A DNA stretch of 64,000 bases from Neonectria sp. B-13 (GCA_002682825.1 NOKP01000002.1:4033378-4097377), one strand, 5' to 3'. Shown: positions 13,001-26,053, counted from the first letter of the stretch. The notes: generated from the sequence alone by a model not told the origin. Program-made: numbers and translations.

Positions 13001-16000
13001 CGGGAGCGTCCATGCACCGTTACACCATGAATAGCAGCCCAGCCCATGTTTTTGTTCCCGCATCTTGGGGACGGATGAGGTTGTGAGTTGAGGCTTTGCA
13101 CTATATACGGCGCGCAAGCCCCTACAGGACAACTAAACAGAAGCTAAACCCCAGGGCGGCGAGCAAACGGCAAGTGGGCGGCGAATAACGGCGAGGTTCT
13201 GGGCCGGCCGATTGCTTGCAAGCCCGTCGTCGTGGTGCCGAGCGGCTCCAAGGGACGGCGGGTCCGGGTTCAGGGGTGTGCGCGAGTGCGGACAGCGCAG
13301 GCAATGGTTAAGAAGGCTGGGACCGCTAGGTGGGTTTGGGACTTTGGGGCTGTGCGGGCTGTGTGCTATTACCTGTTCGTACCAACCTGTTAGGGGTATT
13401 AATGGCGACGATGGGAGGACTAGGAGTGCGAAGCGGCCTGGCTAGGTTGAGACGTGAGGATTGAGGCTTGAGAGACGTTGGTAGTGGATAAGGTAAGTAT
13501 GTGTTAGGTTAGGATGGGGCGTAAGGTAGTAGCATCAGTTAGGATGAAGGATATATTACAGTATGATGAGTACAGTGCAGTGACGAGACAACACAGTATG
13601 GTACCGCGCGGGCGGGCGACGGCTACAGCGAAAGGAGAAAGGAGAGAGGGAGGTCCCAGGCGTGCCCAGGAGTGCCCAGGCTAGTGCCAAAGCTTAAATG
13701 GAGTGTTGGACTCTGGAACTTGACCGTTTTAACTCTGGAACAGTGGAAGCCGACGGATCTTCGGCGGTTTGCTGGTTTCTGGTTCGCGCGCATCCGTTGA
13801 CGGGCCAGGCCAGGCCTGCAGGCTTCCAGTTGTAGGGGCCCAGAGGCTGGGGGAGGGGACATCGGATCGACAGCGGCCACTGCAGCCAGTGCGTCACCAA
13901 GAGGCTACGTCGAGTTGAGCGCCTCATTTCGGTGCGCCGATGGGAGGGGCTCTATAGTGGTGGGCTTGTCACGTAGGGTTTTGTTTGCAAATCAACGACT
14001 TGCCTAGGGACCTACGTGAGTGGCCTTGTTTGAAGGAGGCGGCATGGACTTTTTGTTTGTCGGATTTGTCACAGACGTCATGCAAGAACGCACAATCCTC
14101 GACTCGAACTTTTGTAAGGACCGACACACTAAACCTACCTTCCTTGCTTCCATCCCACACCAATCGCTTCAAACCTAGGGAAGTAAGGTAGCCACGAACC
14201 GCCCATGGGTCGTCGGCCCCTTCCATAGAACCTTCCAATGCAGCCGCGCCGTTCCTTCCGCCTTCTCGGAAATGGCCCCCCCGTACGAGTCAATCAACAC
14301 CAAACATCACCCATCACTAGCACCATCAACGTTGTCATCATCAGCAATCCCATCCATTTTCCATCCCGTCTTCTCATGCCAACAGCACGAGCAAACAACG
14401 CCGTCGGTCCCCGCGGACCCCGGCTCACGGCTTTGTTTTGTTCTGCTTTGCTGGCGGCCTGCCCCGCGCACAACCCAGCTTCGGCGCCGAGGTGGGACGG
14501 GATGGGATGCATGCCCGAGCGAGCGGGTTCGTTGACAAATATAGCAGCAGTTTTCCTCCTCCCTCGGCCTTGTGGTCCCCCCCTAAGTTAACCCTTACCC
14601 TGACGCTTACATTCGTCTGCCCTCCCTCCCCGGCTCTCGGTCCCCTATCCACCTTGGGTAGAGAGAAGAGGGCCCGCTTTGGAGTGAAGACGCATTGGGG
14701 ATCTGGGATGGGAGAGGGAGTTTGGGTTTGCTTGGCTCAGGGGTGAAGCCTTGGTGGTGATGGTTTGTTCCAAGAGGGCGCCGTCGAGGTAACCACATAC
14801 CACTCACCATTCATCAGCCATGTACGCGTGGCTCTTAGGGGGCTGAAGACGTGTTTGATGTGCCTGGAGACTTCAACATCAGCCTCCTCACAAGACGACG
14901 ACGCACATTGCCTGTTCCGGAACACCCCTCTCTCCCTCTCCCTCTCCTTCTCCCTCTCCCTCTCCCTCTCCCCTCTCGTCTCGTTCTCCAGGCCACTAAC
15001 TACTGTGCAGTAACATGCTCATGTTGCTCCAACCACGGACCTCGGCTGCTTGGGGTAAAGTGTTGTTCGCCCCGGAAGGCTGACTGGACCCCTTCCGCTG
15101 GGAGTCGGGACTGGGTTGATATTCCCCAGGAACCCGACCTCACAGGGCTGCCGTAGCGCAACACGGAGCATATTCAAACGGCCGAGGCAGCGGGTTCGCA
15201 AATCAGCCGATGCTACGTACGAATAGCGAAAGAAGAAGAGACGCTGCATATGTACGATTCTATTTTTACCCGTCTGTAGGTGGTAGTGGCAACTCGTTAC
15301 TGGGGGAGCCGGGGGTCTCGATCGCGCTCTCATGAGATCAAAAAGGCGAGTCCCACTGTCCCACACCAGCCGGCATGGCAGTTCACCCATCCCCCATCGA
15401 TTCGCTATCATGAAAGCGGAATTCAAAATTATTCTCGCCTCGTCTTCAGTTTACAGGCCCAGCCAGAAAACGCCCTGCACCGCATAGCACCGCGCCGTCT
15501 TTTTTGGCATCCGCCCGGCGCCAAGAGCCATGCCAGCCACCAAGTCTTAACGACTCGATCCAGACATCGTATACGAGATAGCTACCTATTTCCAGCGCAA
15601 CCCAAGGGAGGGGGGGTGGAAAATCATCTCACGATACGATGTGTCGGCCCCATTCCCAATTCTCTCTTGTCCCCTTGATAAACCCCCTTTCAACACCAAT
15701 ACCAACCCCAACCCCCTTTCACCAGTAACCAAACCCCAGCGGCCTCCGTTTTGGTTTTCTTCCCAACTTAAGTTGCCGACAATGGGGGACAAACCCCTGG
15801 CCGGCAATACCGAGTCATGTTCCCAGCACCGGGGTTGCATGAGGCTGGGGAGTGAAACTCCATCAAACGTCCGTCGGCTTTCCCGACGGGCGTGGTTGGG
15901 GAGAGGGCCGTTGTGTGGTTTCGGTGGGCAAGTCCCGGCTTCGTAACAAAGTCGCCGATGGGCCGGCTTGGCTGAGACCCCCCCAAAAGACTCTCCAGCT

Positions 16001-17504
16001 ATGACACGGCAACTGGCGAGGGCTTGTCATGCCGTCGAAGCCCTGTTTCTGTTGGGCCGCGGCTAGTTGTGTTCTCGGGGATGACACGGTGTTCGGGCGT
16101 GGTTTGATAATCCGGGCGCTTAGAGGTCATATCATGAGGAAGCACGTTGCCTACAGGCCCTAGAAGGTACTGGAGGGGACGATGCATCCAAGTTGGGCCT
16201 CGTCACTTGACTAGCCAACAATATCGATGCCTTACCGTCGGAACCGTCGTCCAAACCGCCGCGTCCCAATCTCAGCGTCACCCGAACACTGACCCCCTCT
16301 GCACCACAGTCTCGGCCCGTTGCTCTCCATCTGAATAAGATACTGTAGGCATGTTTCCCTTCTATCCACCCTCATTGACTTGCCTCTTGTCACCGGAATA
16401 CATGATCTTCTTCAACTCATCCAGAACCGAGCAGCTAAACCAGACAGCCAAGCCAGTCCATGTCTCCTGTTGATAGAAAACCACAACCCGTAGAGAGAGA
16501 GAGACACACCGGTATTAACTCAAAGTTCAAGCATAAACTACCATTCCACTAGCTCAGTTCCTGTCGTACCCCTCTGTTGGTCATGTCACTGTCCTTGGCT
16601 GTGCTGCTTGGTTAGCCGCATACCCTAGACTCTCTAGGATCGAATTTCAACAGTCACCACGAACCTAGTTTCGATAACGGTAGATGAGGATATATGATTT
16701 TTGAGAGTTGGGGTTTCTAGTTCTGTTGTTTTCTGCTTTATGTGTGATTGATGAGCATTTCTGTGTCAAGGTTGATAGATATTTGGGAGTTATCGCGCAT
16801 TCATGCCGCACCTCAGCGCATTCATTTCATTCAGCAACGCGACTCGGATGACGTATAATACCTCAATTTTAACCAATAAGTCAACAAAATGAAAGCCATC
16901 ATCCCAAGAACTCCAGTCTGGCCATCGAAGAAAAGAAATCCAGAGACCGAAACGCTTCACCACGTTAGATGCTTCTGCAAACAAAAGGAGCAGAAGACGC
17001 GGAAAAACTCCACACCAAGAGATCGTCTACCTGTGCGGCTCAAATACTTCAAACACCCGCTCATTCGGCTCATCTTGACTAGCCTATCTATCTAAGTTGT
17101 TCCTTTCCATCCATATCTCACTCCTTCATTTCTAGCTACCCATGACGACATGACATCCTCACCCCCATCGCGATCAAGGTATAATTTTCCTCCCCAAGTT
17201 GAATCCTCCCTAAGCTTCCTTGTTTGTCGTCATATAGTCATCACCCCTCGGTCCTCACTTACGAAAGTGAGAGCTCCCAGCCATAGCGTCATCAACCGTA
17301 TGCAGCTGTGTTCGTCATCTTCCTTGAAACTCATCATGCAATCGCAACCGACCGCCTTGTCCTTCGAACCCACTCCATGCTACCTAGTGCGAGAAAATCA
17401 ATGCTATCTATGGCTATGTAATTATTGGTGTTCCTCCTGTCCTTGCTGTCAAGATTCCAATGTCCCGTGGCTCAACCCAAAGATTGCGCCAGCAGCTGAT
17501 GTGC
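13001..17504. other. Gene-free region (part 4 of the 16-kb gap), ending at the 3' side of transportin
   Basis: No supported gene. A long pyrimidine tract dominated by CTCCCT units lies at about 14925-14987. The last kilobase probably includes the 3' untranslated region of the minus-strand transportin gene. A 68-codon plus-strand open frame at 16889-17095 is lysine/arginine-rich but unrecognised, and I do not call it. Confidence 0.5.
14925..14987. repeat. Pyrimidine tract with CTCCCT repeats
   Basis: Nearly pure C/T for about 60 nt, with several CTCCCT units. In fungi such tracts often mark promoters or leaders, but no plus-strand gene follows. Confidence 0.8.
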
Positions 17505-20473
17505 CTATAGAGTGTAGTGCGCCTCCAAGGCTTGACGATCCTTTGCTTGCAATTGCCCCACGAATTCGCTAAACTGCGGGATGATTTGCTTGTAAGAAGT
17601 GAGCACCTGGAGAACAAGTTAGTATGGAATCAGCGGCTCGCCCATGGAGGAGAAACACTCACACTTTGGAAGACATCATGTAGCTCCTGCTTGATGGGGC
17701 TGTTGAGGTTGATGTCGCGATATCGAGCAATGGCCACAAAGTACTGGTGAAGGACCTTCTCCATGGCTTGGGGGTTCCGGCCAACAATCATTGAGAAGCC
17801 CTTGAATGCCGTGGCCTTCTCCTCGGTAGGCTCAACCTCATCCATCGAGTTCAGCCACTCCTCGGCAAACGTGCCAAGTGCCGGGGCTAGTTGTTCTGAG
17901 TTGTCCAATCCAAGACGTCCGAGGGCCATGGCCGCGTTCTCGTTGAGCGCCTTGGGCACACGCGGGTTGGTCATGATCTCGAGAAATCTCTGGAGGAGCT
18001 CAGGAACCCAGGGTGACATGCCCGCCTTGTGCTGCATGGAAATCTCGCCGGCGGACCAGCACGCGTTGTTAACAACGCCGAAGCCACTGTCGATCTCCTC
18101 ATCCAGAACGTTGTCCATATCGAGTTGCTTCAGCATGATGGGGATGATGGTGGGGAGGCACTGTTGTAGCAGAGGGTAAACATATTTGGCACAGTCGCCC
18201 AGCAGAGCGTACGCGGACTGGCGGACCTCATCGGCGGGATCCTCCATGCAGAAGCTGAGCAGCTCGAAGAATGACTGCTGCGAGCTCTTGACGAGGGCCG
18301 CGGACTTGTCGTCATCCAAAGCCTGAACAATGGCACTAAGAAGGTCAAGGCTCGTTACGAGGAAGTCCTTGTCGGGCTGTTCCAAGGCCGGGTTGCTGGA
18401 AGACGCCATGCCTTGCTCGAGGTTGACATGGATGATGTTGACACATCGAAGGAAGATGGGCTCGGCATACGGCGCGAAGGCATCATGCATGGCCATGGCC
18501 ACATAGGACAAACACTCGAGCATGGGGAAGAGCTCGCGAGATTGATCTGATACCTTGTGGTATCGGTCGATCAAGGCGGGCATCAACTGGCCAGCCAGGT
18601 CAGGCCGGGCTAGGACGGGTCCAATGTGCTCGGCCAAGGTCTGGATGCAGTCGTACAGGATGTACATGTTGCGATCCTTGTACTTGGCGAAGCATCGGAC
18701 ATACTGAGAAACAATAGGACCGCAGTAGGGCTCCAGGGTTTTGCCAGCCTTGTCTTCGAGGTTGGCAAAAGCCGAGGCGCCGGCCTCCTGAACCTTCTTG
18801 TTCTTATCCAGCATCTTCCGGAGAATGCCATCCATCATGGGGACGAAGAACTGCTCCTTCTGCTGGTCCTGCAAGTTGGCGGCCCAGGATGAGTAGCGGC
18901 CGAGAGTCCAGCAGGTGATCTGGCGCACGACGGGCTCCTGGTCCTCGAGCAAGGAGATCAGGTAGGGCACCAATTCGGGGAGGTGAGGAACGACAACATC
19001 CATGCAGCCATCCGCGACGGCGCCGAGGGCGAGCACGGCAGCCTCTCGGTAGGGCCACTCCTGGTGCTTGAGGTTCTGAGAAAGGTAAGGGAAGATGGCC
19101 TCGAAAACGGGATCCCGGAAGTCGCGGGCGAAGACGTCGAGGGCGGCAGCGGAGCATTTGCGGATGGTCCATCTCTCGTCAGGGTTCGCATCGTCGCCAT
19201 CGTCATAGTCGTCAAGCTCACCATCCTCCAAGTCTTCATCCATGCTGGCCAGCTTCTCAAAGGCGTTGCCGTTCTCGTTCGGGTCGGCAGATGCCGAGTT
19301 CTCGCCATTGGCAGCACTCCGTGCCGCAGCCTTTTTGGCGAAGGCAGGCCTAATATCCTCCTCGCGATCTTCCTCCTCCTCATCGTCGGACTGACCTCCA
19401 AGCAGGGCAATGTCCTCCCCGCTGTAGACCATACACTCGAGCAGAACGGGGATAATTTTGTTTAGGTGAGGTTTCAGATCAGCCCAGAGGTTTTCGTGTT
19501 CGCCGACAGCTAACCAGAACTCGGCGGCCTCGCAAGCCAAGTCCTCATCGTCGGACTTTTGCTGGCTGATGATGTAGTCGACGAGACCGCTGGTGTGCGG
19601 TAGCAGCTTGTCAGGTCGGGTCTCGACAAGCTGGACAAAGGCACGGCAGACCTGGCGGCGCACGTCGGTGTTATCGTCGCTAGCCAGGATAAACAGGTGC
19701 TGGAGGAGGTCGTCGACGGAGTTGAGCATGGCCTGCGACTCACGAGGGGTGAAGACGTTGATGGCCGTCAGGGCACCGGCTCGAACCTTGGGCAGGGGGT
19801 TCTTGGTGGCGGCAATGAGCTGGGGCAGGACGTAGTTCAAGGGTCGCTGGCCATTGACCTCCTTGGTCAGCATGCGGTAGTTGTCTTCGCAGATCTTGGC
19901 CATGGCGGACATGGCGCCCTCCTGGGCCTCGTTGGAGACGTGGCCGGTGGTGTTTGAGATGAGGTCGAGGAGCTGGGGAAGCAGCTCGGGCCAGCCCAGC
20001 AGTCCGCCGCGGCGGATGACCTCTGTCGCGATGTTTCCGGCGAAGTTTCGGATCTGGGAATTCTTGTCTTGCAGACACATGGGGACGGCAAGCTTGATGA
20101 GCGGGAGGCTACCCTCGGGGATGGCCTTCCAGTCGGCGCGAACATTGTTCTTCAACATGATGCCGGCGGCAGAGCGCACGAGGTGGAAGTCCTGCTCGGT
20201 GAATTGGAGGCCATCGGGGGGCTGAGAGCTGGAGAAGAGGTAGGCGAGGTAGTTGTTGACGTCAGGCGAGTTTTTGGCCTGCTGAAGCATCTAGACGGGA
20301 CAAGGCGAGTCAGCGGACTGGGCGGGCGCATGGAATGCGGCAGGGGACGGGCAAAGAGGGCAACTCACGAGATCCGCCTGCTTCTGAGCGCTCTTGTCGA
20401 AGCCGCTGAGAGAGTCCTTGAGGCATGATGCGAGCTGCTGCAGCGACTCGGGGGCGGGTTGCCAGGTAGACAT
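17505..20473 (-). CDS. KAP104: Transportin / karyopherin beta-2 (Kap104), nuclear import receptor
   Basis: This importin-beta superfamily carrier recognises PY-type nuclear localisation signals, chiefly on RNA-binding proteins, moves them through nuclear pores and releases them on RanGTP. Three exons (20369-20473, 17663-20290, 17606-17505) with introns of 78 and 56 nt give about 944 residues, close to the family norm of 890-940. The N-terminus MSTWQPAPESLQQLASCLKD matches the family's MxWQP opening. HEAT repeats run throughout (LRxxA/VRxxA helices such as VRRQVCRAFVQLVE). The acidic H8 loop that couples RanGTP binding to cargo release is clear: DDEEEEDREEDIRPAF plus a second acidic stretch DEDLEDGELDDYDDGDD. 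The C-terminus (SYKQIIPQFSEFVGQLQAKD) appears only after splicing the last intron. There is no operon-like context. The upstream region carries a G-quadruplex candidate and a GAGTC x5 repeat. Confidence 0.97.
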
Positions 20474-20849
20474 GATGGGCGGCGGCCGATGTGGGATGTG
20501 ATGGGAGAAAGCGTCGCGGAGAGGAGGGGCTAGAGGGAGAAGAAAAGAGAGAGTGAGAGAGAGAGATGGGAGGGGGGAAGACCGGGACGTCTAATCACAT
20601 CGGCGAAGCTGCGCAGCTTCTAGGACAGTCAAGTTAGCGGACTGCGAATGGCGGAGGGCGCGCGGGCAGCTCTGGTCGGGGAGAGATGAGGCTGGGGATG
20701 AGGCTCAAGACTCGAGGCTCAAGGCTCAAGGCTCGGGGAGTGCGAGAGAGGGCGAGCAAGCGGTGGGATATGGTTTGGTTGTCTGGGATGGGATAGTGGG
20801 CGGGAAGCGAAAGACTGCCCCTCAGAAGCAGGGATGTGGGAGTGAGAGT

Positions 20850-20870
20850 GGGAGTGGGAGTGGGAGTGGG
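20850..20870 (+). repeat. GGGAGT x3 + GGG: G-quadruplex motif upstream of transportin
   Basis: Four GGG blocks are separated by identical AGT loops, inside a longer GTGGGA-rich patch (20836-20870). It lies about 380 bp upstream of the transportin start codon, on the strand opposite to the coding strand. Confidence 0.9.
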
Positions 20871-20994
20871 TTAGTTGGTGGGCCGTGGGGCCACCAAAAC
20901 AGTGACTTACCAGCCAGGGTTTGTTAGGTTCACTGTTAGAATCTGTGGGCGTAGGTGATGAAGAGACGGACGGGATGAAAGGATTTCGAGGTTT

Positions 20995-21019
20995 GAGTCG
21001 AGTCGAGTCGAGTCGAGTC
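20995..21019. repeat. GAGTC x5 pentanucleotide repeat
   Basis: Five exact units, about 520 bp upstream of the transportin start codon. Confidence 0.92.
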
Positions 21020-23080
21020 TGGTCGAGGTTAGGTGTTGCCCGCACCAGGCTGTTTCTGTGCGGTGCTTTGAAGAATGAAAAGAAAAAGAACACAGGGCAG
21101 AGGGAGGGTAGAGGATGGATGAAAAGGATCAGGGGGCTAATAAGGCTACCACTGCCTATAGTAGTAAAGCAAGTGAAAAGAGGGTCGAGCGACCTGGTGA
21201 GCGGAGGAATCGATGGCTGACTGACTGACGGCCTGACGATTTGGTGGCGGGGTGGCAGTTAGTACCAGACTCTCACGGTACTAATAAGTAACCCGTAGTC
21301 TACTATGGAGAGCGTACTGTGTAGCACCTAGTACCCCGAACCTGGCACCTAGAACTTGGACTAGCACCCTGGAACTTGGCACCACCACCTCGCCCGCTCC
21401 CCTCCATCCACTGCGACGAGGAGCCCACCAAGACGCCCACTAAAAGCCCACCAAAATGCTTTGCACCCCGAGTGACCTCACCACTAAGTAGGTAGGTAGC
21501 CGGGTGCTAAAACAGCTTACCCGGTCATGCTCCCTCCTCTTTTCACTGAGGAGAAAAGAAGGAAAGGAAAAAAAACTTCGGTAGCGGGGGGGCGATAACG
21601 ATAACCCGGTAGCACTAAAAACCCTTCCCGGTTCCCTCGTCCACCGCAGAAAACAGGGCTGGTGGATCCTAGGCGCGGGGGGGAGCAATGCGGGCAGCAA
21701 TTTTTTCGTCCATTAGGTTCTCTCTGTAAGGTATCCGTAGACTAGGAGGCATCCGTATCTGATTGATCAGTGACGAGCTCGCAATGGAGGGTTTTCCTCT
21801 TCCTCCCGTCCACTGCAGCGCCCGCCTCCTTCGGCTCGTTTCAAGTCCTCGCTGTCACTCACTCTCAGTCTCGTCCCCAAATCACCGCCCAATGGCGTGG
21901 CTGGCCGCCTTTGTTTCAGCAGGTTAGTTGGCCATCGCCCTGGCGGCAAACCGGGACGGGTGTGGCTTGAATTGTTGTTGGGTGGGGGTTTTGTTTGCGA
22001 GAACGAAGCCGTGATCCACCACCATCGTTATTCATAAGACCAGGAGACAAAAGACAACAGTAATGCACAGGCTCCCATGCTGCCGCTGCCCGATTGCTGC
22101 AATGTTTCACCGCAGGTTGGCCTCGAGTGCCACAAGCGTAAGCCGGCCATCGGCATGGCCCCGTCAAGCCAGGAGAGTAAAAGAGGAGAGACGGTACATA
22201 CGGTGCTAGAAAACAACATGCCTCTATCACGGAAAGTCGTTTCTCGCACTTCCTGGCTAGTCAACTGGTCACCGTCGGGTCGATGCCTACACGAGGCTCC
22301 CAAGCCCCTCGATGTCTTGCATCCCGAGCTGTTCGGGACCTTGGTTGGTTTGCTATCGCTCGGACACTCTGGACTCTCAGACCCCCTTCGTTCGGGACGG
22401 CTGCTCGCTTTCTGATGCCTTGGCCAGGAAGTGTCCGGATGTTTCATACACGTGTTTGCTTCACCACGATGACATAGTCCATCTCTTCAAACAAACACTC
22501 GTAAATGTCTTCTATTTTCGTCTGTTAGCCCGAAGAGTCTGGCCACGGCAGACAACTAGTCTGCCGCTGCCAAGCCTGCCAGTCGCTGAGTCCTACGGCT
22601 AGGTCATGATCCGCCGATCCAGTCGGTCTGTGAAGCACCTAGCTCATCTTGTGCCACCCGCGCGTTGACGCGGGAGTGACAAACATTTGACTCAAGCCAT
22701 CCGTATACATGTATCACGGCGGGTTTCCCTAAACCACGCATGCCACTGTCGTAATCCCATGTCATTTGACAGCCCCAGTTGCCCCCGGGATCGTCCGTGT
22801 CCTCGTGTTCGAGACCGAAGAAGGGTGGCCATTAATGGCCTTTCCAACCATGGGGCCTGGTAGTGTCGGATATTTGTTGTTGGCTGTCCTCAACACTAGT
22901 ATAAGCACGCTTATCGATTGTAATGTCCCTGGTGCTCATCCTCGGAAGATCTTTGAAGTTCAGGCTCCGAAACCCAGGGCTACCGAACTGGCACCGATTG
23001 GAAGGGCTTATCGGTTGCAGAACGAAGGGCCCAGTGCTGCTGCTGCAAATGATGACCTGACTTGAAGCTCTGGATAATGA

Positions 23081-23582
23081 CTATGTGGCAGGGACACCTC
23101 CGTTGACCGCCCCAGAACCAATGCCACCTTGCTGTAACTTTTCAAGCGTGAGGTTGGCAATGGTTTTGAAAGCCTCCATCTCCTCCTCCACAGTGCCGCC
23201 CATGCCTGCGTTCGCAAAACTCATCGAGTTGCTCACATACACGGGAAGCTCAGTCCTCCGGGCCAAGAGTTTGGCCAGACGTGTTGTGAACTCGACTGAA
23301 GCTTCAGATGAGTAAAGCGTGGTGGACAGCGGCTGCCCCACGTTGAGCCTCTGTATCGCGTAGGTTAGTTCCGAAGTGTCACATGGCTTTTCTTCAAGGG
23401 GAGCATACGTTGGGCAAGGCGTAGACAAACGAGCCCATGGGTGTGGGGGCGGAAATCTCGTCCTGTGTCGCTGTCGCGAGAAACAGCATGATTGCTTTGG
23501 CCTTGGTGGATAGGCGCAAGTAAATGCGCGTGTCAAGTGATTGAGGGACGGGGAGTGATAGCTGGACGGTCTCGGTGGCCAT
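23081..23582 (-). CDS. Proteasome assembly chaperone 4 (PAC4/PSMG4)-like protein
   Basis: Two exons (23409-23582 and 23081-23350) joined by a 58-nt intron give 147 residues, the size of PAC4-type chaperones. PAC3-PAC4 heterodimers help assemble the 20S proteasome alpha ring in the cytosol. The translation has the family's compact beta-sandwich pattern: a first strand region (VQLSLPVPQSLDTRIYLRLS), a strand with small residues (KAIMLFLATAT), a loop ending in GSFVYALPN, then after the intron RLNVGQPLSTTLYSS, a helix with KLLARRTELPVYVSNSMSF, and a C-terminal helix (EEEMEAFKTIANLTLEKLQ). The exon junction falls just after the N of ALPN. Recognition rests on this overall pattern and not on catalytic residues, so a search against PF16093 would settle it. 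It is divergent from the carnosine methyltransferase gene, with about 700 bp between starts. Confidence 0.78.
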
Positions 23583-24280
23583 GGTGATTGAAGCTCAAAA
23601 GTGATGTGAAGACGCGATTGGTAAGTTCTTTCCGTAGCTGGGTTTCTCGTTGATGAGTTTTCGTGGTTGGATGCTGTATGGACCCTGGTATTCTTGCGTT
23701 GTTGAAGAGAGACGGAGCATGAGAGTGAGGGGGAGGGGTTTGGTTCCAGCTCTGGAGTGGGACAGCAAATCAAGAAGTCGATGATCGTGTTTGTCACTTG
23801 GCTATTTGCAAGTGAATCAGAAGCGACGGAGCGAATATTGTTTGCCGATCACGAAAAGAGAAAGGAGTCGCTCAAAGTGACAGTGACGTTGTTGTCGCTC
23901 CCTTAGTTGCAACTGTTGAGCTCCATCTGGATGCGCCGCAAACACCAAATCACATGATGGCCCTGTCTCTCCATAATGAATCTTTCATTGGCCAACAGGA
24001 GTCCGCCGCCACCTCCACAAAACACCCGACGATTATCAACTTACGCACCATGCATCTGTCGCACGCAGTGTGTAGTAGTAAGCTCACTGACTCAACCCAC
24101 AGAGCAATCGGCCTTTGCACGTTTTGGTTTGTCCGGTAGTTGCGGCTCAACCGTTTTTCTCCCTCTCTCTCTCTTCTTCTTCTCAACCATTTCATTCAAC
24201 TTCGCCGCCTTCCCCTCTTTTCTTCTCTCCTACGCTATGACGCGAAGTTGCTGAACATATCCATAACTGAAACGGCTGCC
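23583..24280. promoter_or_regulatory. Divergent promoter region, PAC4-like / carnosine N-methyltransferase
   Basis: About 700 bp separate two divergent start codons. The side next to the methyltransferase start is a pyrimidine-rich leader (about 24155-24230, with TCTCTCTC and TTCTTCTT). No specific factor site could be named with confidence. Confidence 0.5.
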
Positions 24281-25838
24281 ATGGACCGCCTCGAGGATGC
24301 AGACGTGCGTGTGAGCGAGCTTGCTGCAGACGATGGCGCCTGGGACGGCGTAGAGGAGAACATCAACGACCCGGAAGAGGTTCGCGTCATCTTCTGTGCG
24401 CTGGATTCATTCTTGTGAGTGCAAGACGAAGGGGGATGTGTGTGTTGCGAGGCGAGCGATTTGCGGATGGTTTCATCCTTCACTTCATAACGGCTTTACG
24501 TGTCCACCAATTTACGGCTTTTGCAGACAAAGACCAAGTGGTTGTAAACAGCATCCCATATATTCGGTTTTGAATTCTGCACCGTGCTGCTTAGTTCTCG
24601 TTCACTTGCCAACCTCCTCCTCCTCCTCCTCCTCCTCCTGCTCCTGGACCGTCCTCCCCAGGACTTGCACTACAGACTTGTCATGCTGAGACGCCCACAG
24701 CCAGTATGCCAAGGTTGCCCACTTCAACGTCACCCACCTCCGCCGCCAGTCCTTCTACGCCCTCCCCCAGGCTCACTGGAAGCTCCTCGCCGCCCCTCCC
24801 TTCAACTTCCTTGACACGCTCGAGAAGACCGACGCCGCCATCGACGCCAATGCCGACCTCGCCCGCACCATCGCCAAGTTCGGGCTGCAGTCGTTCCAGA
24901 CCATCGCCGCCAGCCCCGACGGCCCCGAGCCCACTATGCCCCATCAATGGGCCGGCGTTGCGAAACATGCTGACACTGACAAGGCCCGGAGTACTATCCG
25001 TCAACTGTACCGGGACTGGACCGAGGCTGGTGCCGCAGAGCGCGAGGCTTGCTACGGGCCAGTCCTGAAGGCCGTCGAAGCAGAGAAGCAGAAATGGCCT
25101 GAAAGGGAGCCCCTGAAAGTTCTGGTTCCTGGAGCCGGCCTTGGCAGACTGGTGTTTGAGCTGGTTGCCAGAGGCTTCACGGCCGAAGGCAACGAGATCT
25201 CCTACCACCAGCTCCTGGCCTCCTCCTACATCCTTAATGGATGTTCCACCGCCAAGCAGCACACAATCTACCCCTGGGTCCACTCCTTCTCCAACCACCT
25301 CACCCGTGAGAACCACCTCCGGAGTTACAGCGTCCCGGACATCCACCCGGGCACCACGCTGGCAGGTGTCCCAAGCCCGGGATCCATGTCCATGTGTGCT
25401 GCCGACTTCCTCTGCCTGTACGCCGACGACGACCACAAGGACGAGTACGACGTCGTGGCCAGCGTCTTCTTCCTCGACACGGCCCCGAACCTCATCCGCT
25501 ACCTCGAGGTCATCCTCCACTGCCTCCGACCCGGCGGCATCCTCGTCAACATCGGCCCCCTGCTGTGGCACTTTGAGAACAATGCCCCGGGAAACCACGG
25601 CCACGACGACGACGGCGACGGCGAGCACGACTACAACAACTCGTCCGGCATCGCGGACCCAGGCAGCTTCGAGCTGTCAGACGACGAAGTCATGGCCCTC
25701 CTCGAGAAGCTGGGCTTCGTCGTCGAGTGGCGTCAGACGGGCATCGAGGCGCCGTACATCCTGGACCGCGAGAGCATGCTCCAGACGACGTACAAAGCCA
25801 GCGCGTGGGTTGCGCGCAAGCCGCTGGAGCACAAGTGA
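24281..25838 (+). CDS. Carnosine N-methyltransferase family protein (N2227-like, CARNMT1/YNL092W type)
   Basis: This S-adenosylmethionine-dependent methyltransferase belongs to the family that methylates histidine imidazole in carnosine and related substrates. The fungal substrate is not established by sequence. Two exons (24281-24414, 24701-25838), in frame over a 286-nt intron, give 423 residues. The start MDRLEDADVRVSELAADD was chosen because the family's EExRVxxALDSF motif follows. Exon 2 continues with FQYAKVAHFNVTHLRRQSFY, the diagnostic N-terminal block. The SAM-binding motif I is LKVLVPGAGLGRL, followed by GNEISYHQLLASSYILN. FVVEWRQTGIEAPYI near the end is also typical. An Asp/His/Gly-rich insert (NHGHDDDGDGEHDYNN) lies before the last helix and looks lineage-specific. 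The intron is long for this genome, so a small extra exon cannot be excluded. It converges with the dehydrogenase gene 215 bp downstream. Confidence 0.93.
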
Positions 25839-26053
25839 TTCTGAAATATGACGAGATGAACGGCACGGCCAGAATGATATGGATGCATTCACAAGGGTAG
25901 AGAGATACATGCCATTTTGATGTTTATAGAGCGTGCATGAAGAATAGACCTGTCTGTCTAAGTCTACCTGAGCCTCTCCAACTGACCGAGATTTGACACA
26001 AAACTCCCATTGCATTATCATACAGCATCGTCGCGCCCAGAACTGCCTACGGG

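Larger units (their letters stand above)
20474..23080. other. Intergenic region upstream of transportin
   Basis: No gene is supported. The part next to the transportin start holds GA-rich patches, a perfect G3N3 four-block G-quadruplex motif (20850-20870) and GAGTC x5 (20995-21019). Around 21330-21385 there is a degenerate repeat built on CTAGCACC / GGAACTTGGCACC. The right half probably contains the 3' untranslated region of the PAC4-like gene. Confidence 0.55.
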
